Source of the DNA: an uncultured Clostridium sp.
GTDB lineage: Bacteria > Bacillota > Clostridia > Lachnospirales > Lachnospiraceae
Length of the DNA: 18,250 bases
Reading direction: 5' to 3'
NCBI GenBank assembly: GCA_900551225.1
Contig: URUZ01000058.1
Coordinates: 1 to 18,250, forward strand
The notes beneath the pieces were generated by a model, which ran no database searches, was not told the origin of the DNA, and worked only from the letters and a program-made list of their open reading frames with translations. Of this stretch, positions 7,392-14,465 are shown piece by piece. Positions within the stretch are counted from its first letter, which is position 1. Each line of letters starts with the position of its first letter. The translations under genes were made by a program, and so were the position numbers.

Positions 7392-7883
7392 TATGGTCTT
7401 TGGCACGCTGAGATGGAATTTAAACATTGCAGCAGCCGTAATGACTGTGATCATCACCAGATTCCACTGAGGCACATTGTTCGCCAGCAGAATGGAGTAT
7501 CCCATGGTCAGCCCCACAGCGAACACCATGCCAAGGCACACCGGCCGGATTCCGCCCAGAGCGGATTCCAGGGCCGGATTGTCCTTCAGTTTGATGATGA
7601 ACCGGGCCGCCAGCATACACAGCGTCAGGGAGGGCATCATCACGCCCAGGCTTGCGCACATGGAGCCTGCCACACCGGCCGCGCGCAGCCCCACAAAGGT
7701 GGCGCAGTTGATTCCCAGGGAACCGGGCGTCATCTCCGCTATCGCCACAATATCCATCACCTCGTCCACGGTCATCCAGCCGTAGCGAAGCACTTCATCA
7801 TTGATAACGGGCACCATGGTCGTCCCGCCGAAGCTGAAGAACCCGATCTTAAGAAAGGACAGGAACAGCTGAAGGTAGATCAT
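7356..7883 (-). CDS. Chromate transporter (CHR family), second subunit
   Basis: A 175-residue hydrophobic protein with about five to six membrane segments, the size of one half of a full ChrA. It shows the CHR pattern FFSFGGTTMVPVINDEV near the N-terminus and the EMTPGSLGINCATFVGLRAAG loop. Split short CHR pairs work as heterodimers in characterised members of the family, exporting chromate; the substrate here is not known and could be another oxyanion. Its ATG overlaps the stop of the upstream CHR gene (ATGA), so the two are coupled. The 3' end overlaps the convergent lysR gene by 36 bp. Confidence 0.85.
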   Translation of the reverse strand: MIYLQLFLSFLKIGFFSFGGTTMVPVINDEVLRYGWMTVDEVMDIVAIAEMTPGSLGINCATFVGLRAAGVAGSMCASLGVMMPSLTLCMLAARFIIKLKDNPALESALGGIRPVCLGMVFAVGLTMGYSILLANNVPQWNLVMITVITAAAMFKFHLSVPKTILLAAVLGLIFG

Positions 7884-8476
7884 GACTTACGCCCCCTTTT
7901 CTTAGCTGCCAGAGTCAGCAGTCCGAATGCCGCTCCCCCAATCACCACAAGCGCCTTGTTCACCCCCGTAAAGGTGCACACCAGCACAGCGATTCCCGCC
8001 AGGACGTAGCCCGGCTTATCCACCAGGGATTTGTCCTTCAGGCGCACGGCAGCGGCCAGAATAATGGGGATCACGGCGCAGCGCACTCCATCCAGAGCCC
8101 GGGCCACCAGCACATTGTCCTTTAGGGCTGAATAAAAATATGTAACCACCGTGATGCTGATCAGGGCGGGCAGGGACAGGCTGAAGGCCGCAATCACGGC
8201 TCCCCAGAACCCTTCCATGGTGTACCCGAACAACACGGCGATATTGATGATCATAATACCAGGGAAGGATTTACCCAGGGAGATGAAATCTACCAGCTGC
8301 TCCTCCTCCATCCAGTGGCGCCGGTCCACGAACTCCTCCTGCATCTGTGCTATAATCCCCCAGCCTCCGCCGAAGGTCACACAGCCCACCTTGAACAGCA
8401 CTGTAAATATGGTCAGCAGACGCTTCCCTCTTCCCATCTGACGCCCGCTCTCCGCCTCCAATACATTCGTCTCCAC
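7880..8476 (-). CDS. Chromate transporter (CHR family), first subunit
   Basis: A 198-residue membrane protein. CHR motifs are VGCVTFGGGWGIIAQMQEEFV, then HWMEEEQLVDFISLGKSFPG and a following NIAVLFGY, equivalent to the family's PGP-x-N-x-A-x-x-x-GY region, with PGI replacing PGP. About five membrane segments follow, and the end is basic (KKRGRKS). The start is taken as GTG at 8476, since GGAGG lies 7 nt upstream; an in-frame GTG at 8524 has no ribosome site. An ATG at residue 14 of this form (MGRGKRLL) is a second possibility. It is the first gene of a two-gene operon and is preceded by the repeat array at 8522-8641. Confidence 0.82.
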   Translation of the reverse strand: METNVLEAESGRQMGRGKRLLTIFTVLFKVGCVTFGGGWGIIAQMQEEFVDRRHWMEEEQLVDFISLGKSFPGIMIINIAVLFGYTMEGFWGAVIAAFSLSLPALISITVVTYFYSALKDNVLVARALDGVRCAVIPIILAAAVRLKDKSLVDKPGYVLAGIAVLVCTFTGVNKALVVIGGAAFGLLTLAAKKRGRKS

Positions 8477-8521
8477 TTGGCAGCCTCCCCTTTTGTTCTT
8501 ATTCAATTCACCGGAACTATT

Positions 8522-8641
8522 CACAAAGTTCTATTATACTTCACTGAGTGTTCATAGTACACCCTGTTCACTAAGTTCGATAATACCTCACTAAGTGAAA
8601 GGGTGTAACTCACACTAAGCTCGATAGTACCTCACTAAGTG
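8522..8641. repeat. Three tandem imperfect repeats with six paired heptamers, upstream of the CHR operon
   Basis: The heptamer CACTAAG or a close variant occurs at 8522, 8542, 8569, 8589, 8613 and 8633. Within each of the three pairs the spacing is exactly 20 bp, two helical turns; between pairs it is 27 and 24 bp. The 25-bp units start at 8526, 8573 and 8617. A perfect TATAAT on the minus strand (8533-8538) lies between the heptamers of the pair nearest the CHR genes, with a poor -35. This looks like a multi-site operator for an unidentified regulator. Confidence 0.55.
8533..8538 (-). promoter_or_regulatory. Candidate -10 of the CHR operon
   Basis: TATAAT on the minus strand about 57 bp before the GTG at 8476, flanked by the two heptamers of the first repeat pair. 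No good -35 lies 16-18 bp upstream, which suggests dependence on an activator or a different promoter. Confidence 0.35.
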
Positions 8642-8730
8642 TTCATAGTATACCATATAATGGCCCCCTATTTCATCCCAATTCCGGCAAATTGCCCATA
8701 TCTTTTTGTTTATACCTGCTATAGTTTTTA

Positions 8731-9336
8731 TCAATAGCAGTAGAGATGGTATGAGGTGCGCAGGTACACGCCCCTGCCCTGGCGGCCGCCTGACTGAAAC
8801 ACCACATTGCCGGGAAGGATGCTCCCGTTCTCCAGCAGCCACTTGGCATTGGCCCAGTTGGCCGCGGTTGGCGTCCTGTTATAATTGCCGTCCCTGGTGC
8901 AGGAATACTGGCCGCTCTGGAATACCACGCCCTCTATTGAGCCGGGATATCGGCCGCTGTTCATCCTGTTTAACACGACCGAACCCACGTACAGCTGCTC
9001 TGAATCCGGATAGCTCTGTGCCTCTCCGCAGATCACATGGGCCAGAATGTACAGATCCTTTTCCGTATAGGCCATGCCTGAGCCGAATACAGCAGGTCCC
9101 TGAACCGGGGCTGCGGGGCCGCTGACCAGCTCCACTGTGCCCTCCGGCGCATCCTTTAAAGCCGGGTCCATACCCGGTCCCCCGAATCCCACATAGACTG
9201 TGCCCGGCGACTGCAGCTCCTTGGCAGCATCTGCTGCTATGGGTGCCACAACCTCCCCCTCTCCTGCCAATGCAGGAAAGGACAGGCAGATGGCTGCCGT
9301 CATTACTGTAGCTGCTATTTTTACAAATTTTACCAT
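8731..9336 (-). CDS. Secreted SleB-like cell wall hydrolase
   Basis: A 201-residue exported protein. Residues 1-24 form a signal peptide (basic MVKFVK, a hydrophobic core, cleavage after ALA before GEG). A low-complexity Pro/Gly/Ala linker follows to about residue 88. The C-terminal domain (about 92-201) is Hydrolase_2/SleB: LYILAHVICGEAQSYP with the catalytic glutamate probably Glu105, VGSVVLNRMNSGRYP, and a C-terminal YHLYCY-like end. Such enzymes cleave peptidoglycan as lytic transglycosylases in spore germination or wall turnover. The ATG at 9336 has AGGAGG 7 nt upstream; a longer form to 9414 would disrupt the signal peptide. It is probably monocistronic, between the citF terminator and the CHR repeat array. 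Confidence 0.85.
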   Translation of the reverse strand: MVKFVKIAATVMTAAICLSFPALAGEGEVVAPIAADAAKELQSPGTVYVGFGGPGMDPALKDAPEGTVELVSGPAAPVQGPAVFGSGMAYTEKDLYILAHVICGEAQSYPDSEQLYVGSVVLNRMNSGRYPGSIEGVVFQSGQYSCTRDGNYNRTPTAANWANAKWLLENGSILPGNVVFQSGGRQGRGVYLRTSYHLYCY

Positions 9337-9362
9337 TGTTGTTCCTCCTGATTTAATGCATT

Positions 9363-9382
9363 GGACAGTATAAAAACAGTCC
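9363..9382. promoter_or_regulatory. Short dyad over a possible -10 of the hydrolase gene
   Basis: GGACAGT (9363-9369) and ACAGTCC (9376-9382) form an imperfect inverted repeat (6 of 7) enclosing a minus-strand TATACT (9367-9372). It lies 27 bp before the hydrolase ATG. It could be an operator; no good -35 was found. Confidence 0.25.
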
Positions 9383-9474
9383 GTACAATATATTATATGG
9401 AGGATTCTTTCCAAATTTCACAAAATTATTACAAAATGGTTACATTTTTGTTTCTACACAGGGGTGAATACAGC

Positions 9475-9514
9475 AAAAGACGGACCATCAGCATAACGCC
9501 GTCAGTCCGTCTTT
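9475..9514 (-). terminator. Intrinsic terminator after citF
   Basis: AAAGACGGAC (9476-9485) and GTCCGTCTTT (9505-9514) form a perfect 10-bp stem. On the minus strand the stem is followed by a short T-run (TTTT), about 40 nt past the citF stop. It ends the citDEF transcript. Confidence 0.7.
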
Positions 9515-9552
9515 CGTCTAGGGATTATCGAATCATGGGGTTCTGTTGAACC

Positions 9553-11112
9553 TTACTTGAACTCATAGTTCTTTACTTTGCGCACCACATCGATGATGGT
9601 GCCGTCGCGGGCCTCGATGATGCCCACTACCTTATCATCAAACTGTACCGGATCAGGCTCTCCCACCATGGAATATGCCTTGTCGCGCAGTTCCTCGATG
9701 GTGTAGAAGGGAAGCTTCACGCCCTCCATAGCCTTGATCAGATCCTGCCTTGCAGGGTTGATGGCCACGCCATAGTCTGTGATGATCACATCCACCGTCT
9801 CGCCGGGAGTGGTAACTGTGGTCACTTCGCTGCAGATCGCCGGGATTCTGCCCTGCAGTAAGGGGGCGATCACGATGGTGCATTTCGCGCCGGCGGCAGT
9901 GTCCGGATGTCCGCCCTGGGCGCCGGTAACCACGCCGTCAGAACCTACCACCACGTTGCAGTTGAAGTGAACATCCACTTCCAAGGCAGCCAGGATCACG
10001 AAATCCAGCTGGTTTACATAGGCGCCCTTGTTAAATGGGTTGGCATACTCAGAGGCAGAGATCTCAAAATGTCTGGGATTGCTCTTGATGGACTCAATCG
10101 CAGCGATATCAAAATCCTGGGTATCCACCAGAGTCTCGATCAGTCCCTCTTCCAGCAGCTTGCACATGGGGCCTGCGATGCCGCCCACGCCGAATTTCAT
10201 CTTGATTCCACGCTCTTTCATGATCTTGCCCAGAGAGATGGTGGACGCGATGGAAGCGCCGCCTACGCCTGTCTGATATGTGAATCCGTCCTTAAAGTAC
10301 GGAGTGTTGATAACGAACTGTGTGCAGTAATCAGCCATTAAGGTCTTGCGCACGTCAGTGGTTGGCTTTGCAGCTCCGGTGGCGATCTTGGCAGGGTTGC
10401 CGATCTCATCCACTACCACCACGAAGTCCACGTCTACCTGGGAAATGCTGGCAGGCAGGTTGGGGGACGGTACCAGGCAGTCTGTGATGGCCACTACCTT
10501 GTTGGCATACTTGGCGTCACTCATGGCATAGGACAGCACGCCGCAGTCGCTCTTGCCGCCATTGGCACGCATGTTGCCGTACTCGTCACAGGTGGGCGCG
10601 CCGATAAATGCGATGTCGATCTGAACCTCTCCCGCCTCAATGGCTCTCACACGGCCGCCGTGGGAGCGCATGATTGCCAGATTCTTTAATTTGCCGGCGG
10701 AGATGGCCTCGCCGATCTTGCCTCTCACACCGGAGGACTGGATTCCTGTTACAGTGCCGTCCTCGATCATGGGCAGGATGGGATCATGGGCTTTACCCAT
10801 GGAGCTGGCGCAGATGGTGATGTCCTTGATACCCATCTTCTGCACTTCTGCCATAACCATGTTCACCACATAGTCGCCCTCGCGGAAATGATGGTGGAAG
10901 GACAGGGTCATTCCGTCCTTGATACCGCATTTCACCAGCACATCGTGGATGGAGTCCACGCGCTTGCTCTTATTGGGGTCCATGTAAGCGCGGACCGTGG
11001 GAGCAGCCTTCTTATATTCATAACCTTCCTTGGCATATGCGCCCTGGAAAATCTCTTTACCTGTTGCCTTTAATACTTCCTCCGGAATATCTCTTCCTAC
11101 TGCGTTTATCAT
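9553..11112 (-). CDS. citF: Citrate lyase alpha subunit (citrate CoA/ACP transferase)
   Basis: The alpha subunit moves the acyl-carrier protein from acetate to citrate, giving citryl-ACP, in the cytosolic citrate lyase complex. It has 519 residues, usual for CitF. Visible stretches are SFHHHFREGD (71-80), SHGGRVRAIEAGE (150-162), IGAPTCDEYGN (170-180), GVGGASIAS (282-290) and VVGSDGVVTGAQGGHPDTAAG (388-408), the last typical of CitF. The ATG at 11112 is preceded by a GGGGG-type ribosome site 9 nt away inside the end of citE; a longer form starting at 11187 has no such site. It begins one base past the citE stop, as the last gene of citDEF before the terminator. The accessory genes citC, citX and citG do not follow. 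Confidence 0.95.
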   Translation of the reverse strand: MINAVGRDIPEEVLKATGKEIFQGAYAKEGYEYKKAAPTVRAYMDPNKSKRVDSIHDVLVKCGIKDGMTLSFHHHFREGDYVVNMVMAEVQKMGIKDITICASSMGKAHDPILPMIEDGTVTGIQSSGVRGKIGEAISAGKLKNLAIMRSHGGRVRAIEAGEVQIDIAFIGAPTCDEYGNMRANGGKSDCGVLSYAMSDAKYANKVVAITDCLVPSPNLPASISQVDVDFVVVVDEIGNPAKIATGAAKPTTDVRKTLMADYCTQFVINTPYFKDGFTYQTGVGGASIASTISLGKIMKERGIKMKFGVGGIAGPMCKLLEEGLIETLVDTQDFDIAAIESIKSNPRHFEISASEYANPFNKGAYVNQLDFVILAALEVDVHFNCNVVVGSDGVVTGAQGGHPDTAAGAKCTIVIAPLLQGRIPAICSEVTTVTTPGETVDVIITDYGVAINPARQDLIKAMEGVKLPFYTIEELRDKAYSMVGEPDPVQFDDKVVGIIEARDGTIIDVVRKVKNYEFK

Positions 11113-11113
11113 A

Positions 11114-12016
11114 TTACAGATCCCCCTCATATACACCAGATGCTTTGGCCAGATCGATGGTTCTCTTTGCACCGTCATAGAATGCAATGTCGATCATCTT
11201 GCCGTCTACGGTAAACACGCCGATTCCCAGCGCCTTCTTTTCATCGATTTCCCGGACAACCTTCTCAGCGAAGATGATATCCTTCTGGGTGGGAGTGAAG
11301 ATTTTATGTACAATCGCAATCTGACGTGGATTCACAATGGATTTACCGTCGAAGCCCATCATCTTGATCATTTCAACTTCCCGCTCGAAGCCTTCCATGT
11401 CGTCCAGATTGGTGAATACGGTGTCAAAGCACTGTACGCCCGCAGCTCTGGCAGCCATGATCATGTGCTGTCTGGCTCCTGCCAGCTCCACGCCGGTTCC
11501 GGTGATCTTGGTCTGAAGGTCTTTGGTGTAATCGCCGCCGCTTAAGGCAACGCCGAACAGTCTCTCAGAGGAACGGCAGATCTCAAGTGCATTTAACACG
11601 CCGTTGCAGGACTCCAGGGCTGCCATCAAAAGAGTGCTTCCCTCAGGTCTTCCAAACTCGCGCTCAGCAGCCAGCACACGCTCTTCCACGGTGTGTACAT
11701 CCTGTGCGCACTCTGTCTTTGCAATACGGATGGTATCTGCTCCGCCTGCCACGCAGACACGGATATCTTCCTGCCAGTGAGGGGTATCCAGGCCGTTGAT
11801 ACGCACAACGCGCTCAGTCCCGCGGTAGTCGATCTCCTGAAGGGCATGATACAGGGAGTATCTGGCGGAATCCTTCTGATTCTCAGCCACTGCGTCCTCC
11901 AGATCCAGCATAATGGAGTCAGCCCCATAGATATAGGGATCTTTGATCAGGCTGGGCTTCTGGGCATTTAAGAACATCATGGATCTTCTCAGTCTCTTTT
12001 TATTAGGATGGGTCAT
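11114..12016 (-). CDS. citE: Citrate lyase beta subunit (citryl-ACP lyase)
   Basis: The beta subunit splits citryl-ACP into oxaloacetate and acetyl-ACP. It has 300 residues, a HpcH/HpaI aldolase-fold TIM barrel. Visible features are RRSMMFLNAQKPSLI near the N-terminus, DSIMLDLEDAV (33-43), RINGLDTPHW (72-81), the metal-ligand glutamate in LLMAALES (Glu135) and the aspartate in LSGGDYTKDL (Asp162), and a GFDGKSIVNPRQI loop (221-233). The ATG at 12016 overlaps the citD stop (ATGA) and has GGAGG 9 nt upstream, inside citD. It is complete and tightly coupled to citD and citF, which is how the subunits are made in equal amounts. Confidence 0.95.
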   Translation of the reverse strand: MTHPNKKRLRRSMMFLNAQKPSLIKDPYIYGADSIMLDLEDAVAENQKDSARYSLYHALQEIDYRGTERVVRINGLDTPHWQEDIRVCVAGGADTIRIAKTECAQDVHTVEERVLAAEREFGRPEGSTLLMAALESCNGVLNALEICRSSERLFGVALSGGDYTKDLQTKITGTGVELAGARQHMIMAARAAGVQCFDTVFTNLDDMEGFEREVEMIKMMGFDGKSIVNPRQIAIVHKIFTPTQKDIIFAEKVVREIDEKKALGIGVFTVDGKMIDIAFYDGAKRTIDLAKASGVYEGDL

Positions 12017-12312
12017 TTGATTTTACCTCCCCATGGAAGATTTTCTACTATATCATTAGAACGGTACACAGCGCATTCCACGCGGGCCTTTAAGGTACAG
12101 TCCAAAGCGCCCTTATCCACAACCGTCACCTTCGCATCCTGGATCTCCATGCGCTCCAGAGTCTCCATAACGGTCGCCTTGATCTGTCTTCCAAACTGAT
12201 GAATAACGCTGCTTTCAATAGAAAGCTCAATCCCCTGTGTGCCAGGCTCCACTGTAACCTGTGCATCGCTGGATTCCAAGGTGCCAGCCATCGCTGCTTT
12301 CTTGATTTCCAT
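12013..12312 (-). CDS. citD: Citrate lyase acyl carrier protein (gamma subunit)
   Basis: A 99-residue carrier subunit that holds the phosphoribosyl-dephospho-CoA group on which acetyl and citryl are carried. The attachment serine is Ser14 in AGTLESSD (residues 9-16), as in Klebsiella CitD. The start at 12312 is preferred because AGGAGG lies 9 nt upstream; an ATG two codons earlier would be only 3 nt from it. It is the first gene of citDEF, following a leader of about 70 nt and a promoter overlapping the 46-bp dyad. Attachment of the cofactor needs CitG and CitX, which are not in this window. Confidence 0.93.
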   Translation of the reverse strand: MEIKKAAMAGTLESSDAQVTVEPGTQGIELSIESSVIHQFGRQIKATVMETLERMEIQDAKVTVVDKGALDCTLKARVECAVYRSNDIVENLPWGGKIK

Positions 12313-12387
12313 TTCCATTCTCCTCCTTGTGATCATTGCTCGGGTTTCCCCCACCAATTAAGTTCAGGTTTAATATTCAATATACTC

Positions 12388-12416
12388 ATTTTATTCCATT
12401 TGCCAGGAATAGGCAA
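12388..12416 (-). promoter_or_regulatory. Promoter of citDEF
   Basis: On the minus strand TTGCCT (12411-12416) and TAAAAT (12388-12393) are separated by exactly 17 bp. The -35 lies in the promoter-proximal arm of the 46-bp dyad, the same layout as at the hydratase promoter. Confidence 0.68.
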
Positions 12417-12454
12417 ATACTATATTCCTTATATGCATTATAGGTTTCGCCTAT
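12409..12454. promoter_or_regulatory. 46-bp LysR-type operator upstream of citDEF
   Basis: Second copy of the dyad. The arms are ATAGGCAAATAC (12409-12420) and GGTTTCGCCTAT (12443-12454), with the outer six bases perfectly complementary and 9 of 12 overall. The first 25 bp match 5339-5363 at 24 positions and total length is identical. It has no neighbouring lysR gene, so the regulator at 5422 or 6438 is the likely binder in trans. Confidence 0.7.
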
Positions 12455-12554
12455 TTTTTTAAGGGCTGTTTCCGTTTTATTGGGTACTTTTTTGCTCATC
12501 TTCCCGTGCCCCGCAAGGGATCAGCCTGCGCTGCGGCAAAATAACGGTTCCGCG

Positions 12555-12753
12555 CTAAATTTGGATCACAAACCCCAATATTCCGCTGCCCGTTTCAGTA
12601 TAATTGGCTGAATGTCTCAATGTGCCCGCCCGGACATTCATAGGTACTCCGCTCCTTGTGTTTGCAGAACACCCACTTCCCGTTATGCCGGGAGACAATC
12701 ACTACGAATTCCAGCTGCCTTTGCTCCGCCCTGTCCCAGAACTTCACTTCCAT
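12555..12753 (-). pseudogene. Truncated Nudix hydrolase remnant
   Basis: An ATG at 12753 shares a base with the deaminase stop (TAATG) and opens a 52-residue frame ending at 12595. It begins MEVKFWDRAEQRQLEF and continues through GKWVFCKHKERSTYECPGGHIE, which reads as the N-terminal half of a Nudix hydrolase up to the first glycines of the Nudix box. The frame then breaks; in another frame about 15 residues resembling the end of the box (YTETGS) run to a stop at 12555-12557. About eight box residues and the catalytic REUxEE part are missing, so it cannot be an active Nudix enzyme. It was once the third gene of the cassette. The Nudix assignment is from pattern recognition. Confidence 0.6.
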
Positions 12754-13256
12754 TATATCTGTCCTTCCCCCTCATCAATAAACCACTGCAGTTCCCTGGC
12801 CGGCAGAACCTGGAAGTTGTCCGGCCCTTCGCCCACCCGCAGGATCACATTCTGGATTCCCGCTTGGATGATCATGCGGGCGCACAGGGGGCAGGGCTTT
12901 GCCCTGTGGACCGAGCAGTCACCGGGGTTCACGCCGGCCAGGTACAGATCTGCTCCCATGGTCTGTTCCCTGGAACAGTTGAGCAGCGCGTTGGCCTCCG
13001 CGTGAACTGCCCTGCACATCCCATACCCCTGGCCCTGGTGCAGATTTTGCTCAATTCTGGGGCAGCTCCCAATATCACAGCAGTTCTCAAATCCCCTGGG
13101 AGATCCATTGTACCCGGTGGAAATCACTGCATCATCCTTTACCAGCACTGCCCCATATTTCCGCTTCAGGCAGGTGCTCCGGTAAGCAAAGTTCTCCGCA
13201 CAGTTTAAGTAGGCATCGATCTTTGAGATCCGCTTCCCGCCAACCGGTTTAATCAT
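12753..13256 (-). CDS. dCMP deaminase family protein (zinc cytidine/deoxycytidylate deaminase fold, ComEB-like)
   Basis: A 167-residue cytosolic enzyme expected to deaminate dCMP to dUMP, feeding thymidylate synthesis. The zinc site is complete: HAE (His85, Glu87) and PCPLC (Cys122, Cys125). Other family marks are RKYGAVLVKDDAVISTGYNG (32-51) and a Cys/His-rich insert (FENCCDIGSCPR and following) that in ComEB-type proteins binds a second zinc. The ATG at 13256 overlaps the stop of the upstream DUF1266-DUF2185 gene and has AGGAGG only about 4 nt away. Its own stop overlaps the Nudix remnant start, so three genes were once translationally chained. The substrate could be another deoxynucleotide. 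Confidence 0.88.
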   Translation of the reverse strand: MIKPVGGKRISKIDAYLNCAENFAYRSTCLKRKYGAVLVKDDAVISTGYNGSPRGFENCCDIGSCPRIEQNLHQGQGYGMCRAVHAEANALLNCSREQTMGADLYLAGVNPGDCSVHRAKPCPLCARMIIQAGIQNVILRVGEGPDNFQVLPARELQWFIDEGEGQI

Positions 13257-14310
13257 AGAACCTCCTTCCCGCTGCTGTTATTCGCGTTTTCCCGTCTCCA
13301 TTTCCCATTCTCATCCCTTCCAAATGCATCCCCCGGTTGTGCCTCCACATACCCCAGCACCTCCGGCTCCACATTGCATACATCGTTCAGCGACCAGATT
13401 GAGAAATTGTCCGCATTTTCCACATAGTCCTCATCCTCATCCCCCACGAAAAAACGCCATCCGGTGTCAGCCCACTCTGTACTTGGGCTTTCATCCCGGT
13501 ACATATACCCGATCTCTTCCCCGTCTGCGACCCGTTTTGACACAATACAGCCGCCATTGTGAGGCAGCAGGGCTATCCACTCCCGCTTCTCAGGCACGAA
13601 CCACCTGTTTCTCTCCCAGGCGCCGTCTTTCCCCAGGAGATGCCGCACCATATTCCGGTTGATATCCAGAAATGAAGCCATATCCGCCTCATCATTTCCC
13701 GGCACATCATACAGGGCGCCGCACACCAGGCTGATGGCAAACTCTTTATAAGAATCATAGAACACCAGCGCCTTTTTAACCTGGCTGTCCACTATCTCGT
13801 CATATTCTCCCTGCTGATCAAACCGCAGGCCAGGGATAGCCTGCAAAGCCCAATCCGCTCATTGATGTCCCAGGCATAGAAGCCTTTCTCCCCCAAAAAC
13901 GGATAAAAGCACTCAGCCAGGGCTTTCCGCTGCTCAAATGCCTTCCTTCCGCCCTCATTCAGCTCATTTACGTCAAACAGAGGCGCATCGCACCAGAAGG
14001 TCATAAACTGCTCATATTCCCTGCCCGATGTAAACTGATCAAAACAGGCGCTTTTCAGGCTCTCCATATCCTTGATGCGGTACAGACGGAACAGATGGGC
14101 CCTTAAGTCCTCCCTGCTCTTCTCGTCCTCACATTGATATAATGACTCATATCCCATATGCACCGGCACACCCGGCGCTATCCGGCATGTTGCCACACCG
14201 CTCAGCAGCAGCGCGAACTCATCGCGCCCCACTGCTCTTGCAGCCGGATCTTCCTCCATTCCCTGAATCTCCCTGGCCAGCTCCCTGATCTCATCTACTA
14301 TCTGCTTCAT
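13253..14310 (-). pseudogene. Frameshifted DUF1266-DUF2185 (Imm33-like) protein gene
   Basis: Two overlapping frames, 14310-13792 and 13846-13253, carry halves of one protein. The first ends with WDINERIGLCRLSLACGLIS, the start of a DUF1266 domain. The second continues it with YDEIVDSQVKKALVFYDSYK and a following EFAISLVCGALYD. It then carries a DUF2185 domain (GCIVSKRVADGEEIGYMYRD, WRFFVGDEDEDYVENADNFS), a family related to Imm33 immunity proteins. The span is 1058 nt, one short of a multiple of three, and adding one base near 13807 restores a 352-residue protein. No canonical slippery heptamer is seen, so a one-base deletion or an assembly error is more likely than programmed shifting. The start at 14310 has GGAGG 6 nt upstream. 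Family membership suggests an immunity-like or unknown role. Confidence 0.7.
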
Positions 14311-14344
14311 CTATAACCTCCTGTGATATCTTATACAAACTGCA

Positions 14345-14356
14345 TTTAGTATACCA
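14345..14356 (-). promoter_or_regulatory. Extended -10 promoter of the DUF1266 cassette
   Basis: The minus strand reads TGGTATACT, an extended -10 (TGnTATACT, with the TATACT hexamer at 14348-14353), 37 bp before the ATG at 14310. The -35 is weak, as is common for extended -10 promoters. Confidence 0.4.
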
Positions 14357-14400
14357 CAGGACCTTTCACCCTGCTATTGCCTTTCTTGTCATTGTTCGCC

Positions 14401-14436
14401 AAAAATATGGCGGGAAAGCCTAAGCTCTCCCGCCAT
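14401..14436 (-). terminator. Intrinsic terminator of the citrate transporter transcript
   Basis: ATGGCGGGA (14407-14415) and TCCCGCCAT (14428-14436) form a perfect 9-bp GC-rich stem; on the minus strand it is followed by ATTTTT. It lies 29 nt past the transporter stop and separates that transcript from the DUF1266 cassette. Confidence 0.8.
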
Positions 14437-14465
14437 GTTAGGCCTTTGGCCGTTCTATGTGCAGA

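Noticed and set aside
8522..8641. Possible CRISPR array
   Set aside because: The repeats are imperfect, too few, with spacings of 20, 27 and 24 bp and similar rather than unique spacers, and no cas gene is near.
8716..8740. Inverted repeat CTGCTAT/ATAGCAG over the hydrolase stop as terminator
   Set aside because: Only 7 bp with a long loop and no T-run on the minus strand.
12612..13208. Plus-strand open frame of 198 codons opposite the dCMP deaminase
   Set aside because: The opposite strand has complete zinc motifs and a ribosome site; this frame shows no recognisable protein pattern.
13800..13812. Programmed -1 frameshift to join the DUF1266 halves
   Set aside because: The needed shift is -1, but the site lacks an X-XXY-YYZ slippery heptamer and no clear downstream pseudoknot was seen; a deletion or read error is simpler.
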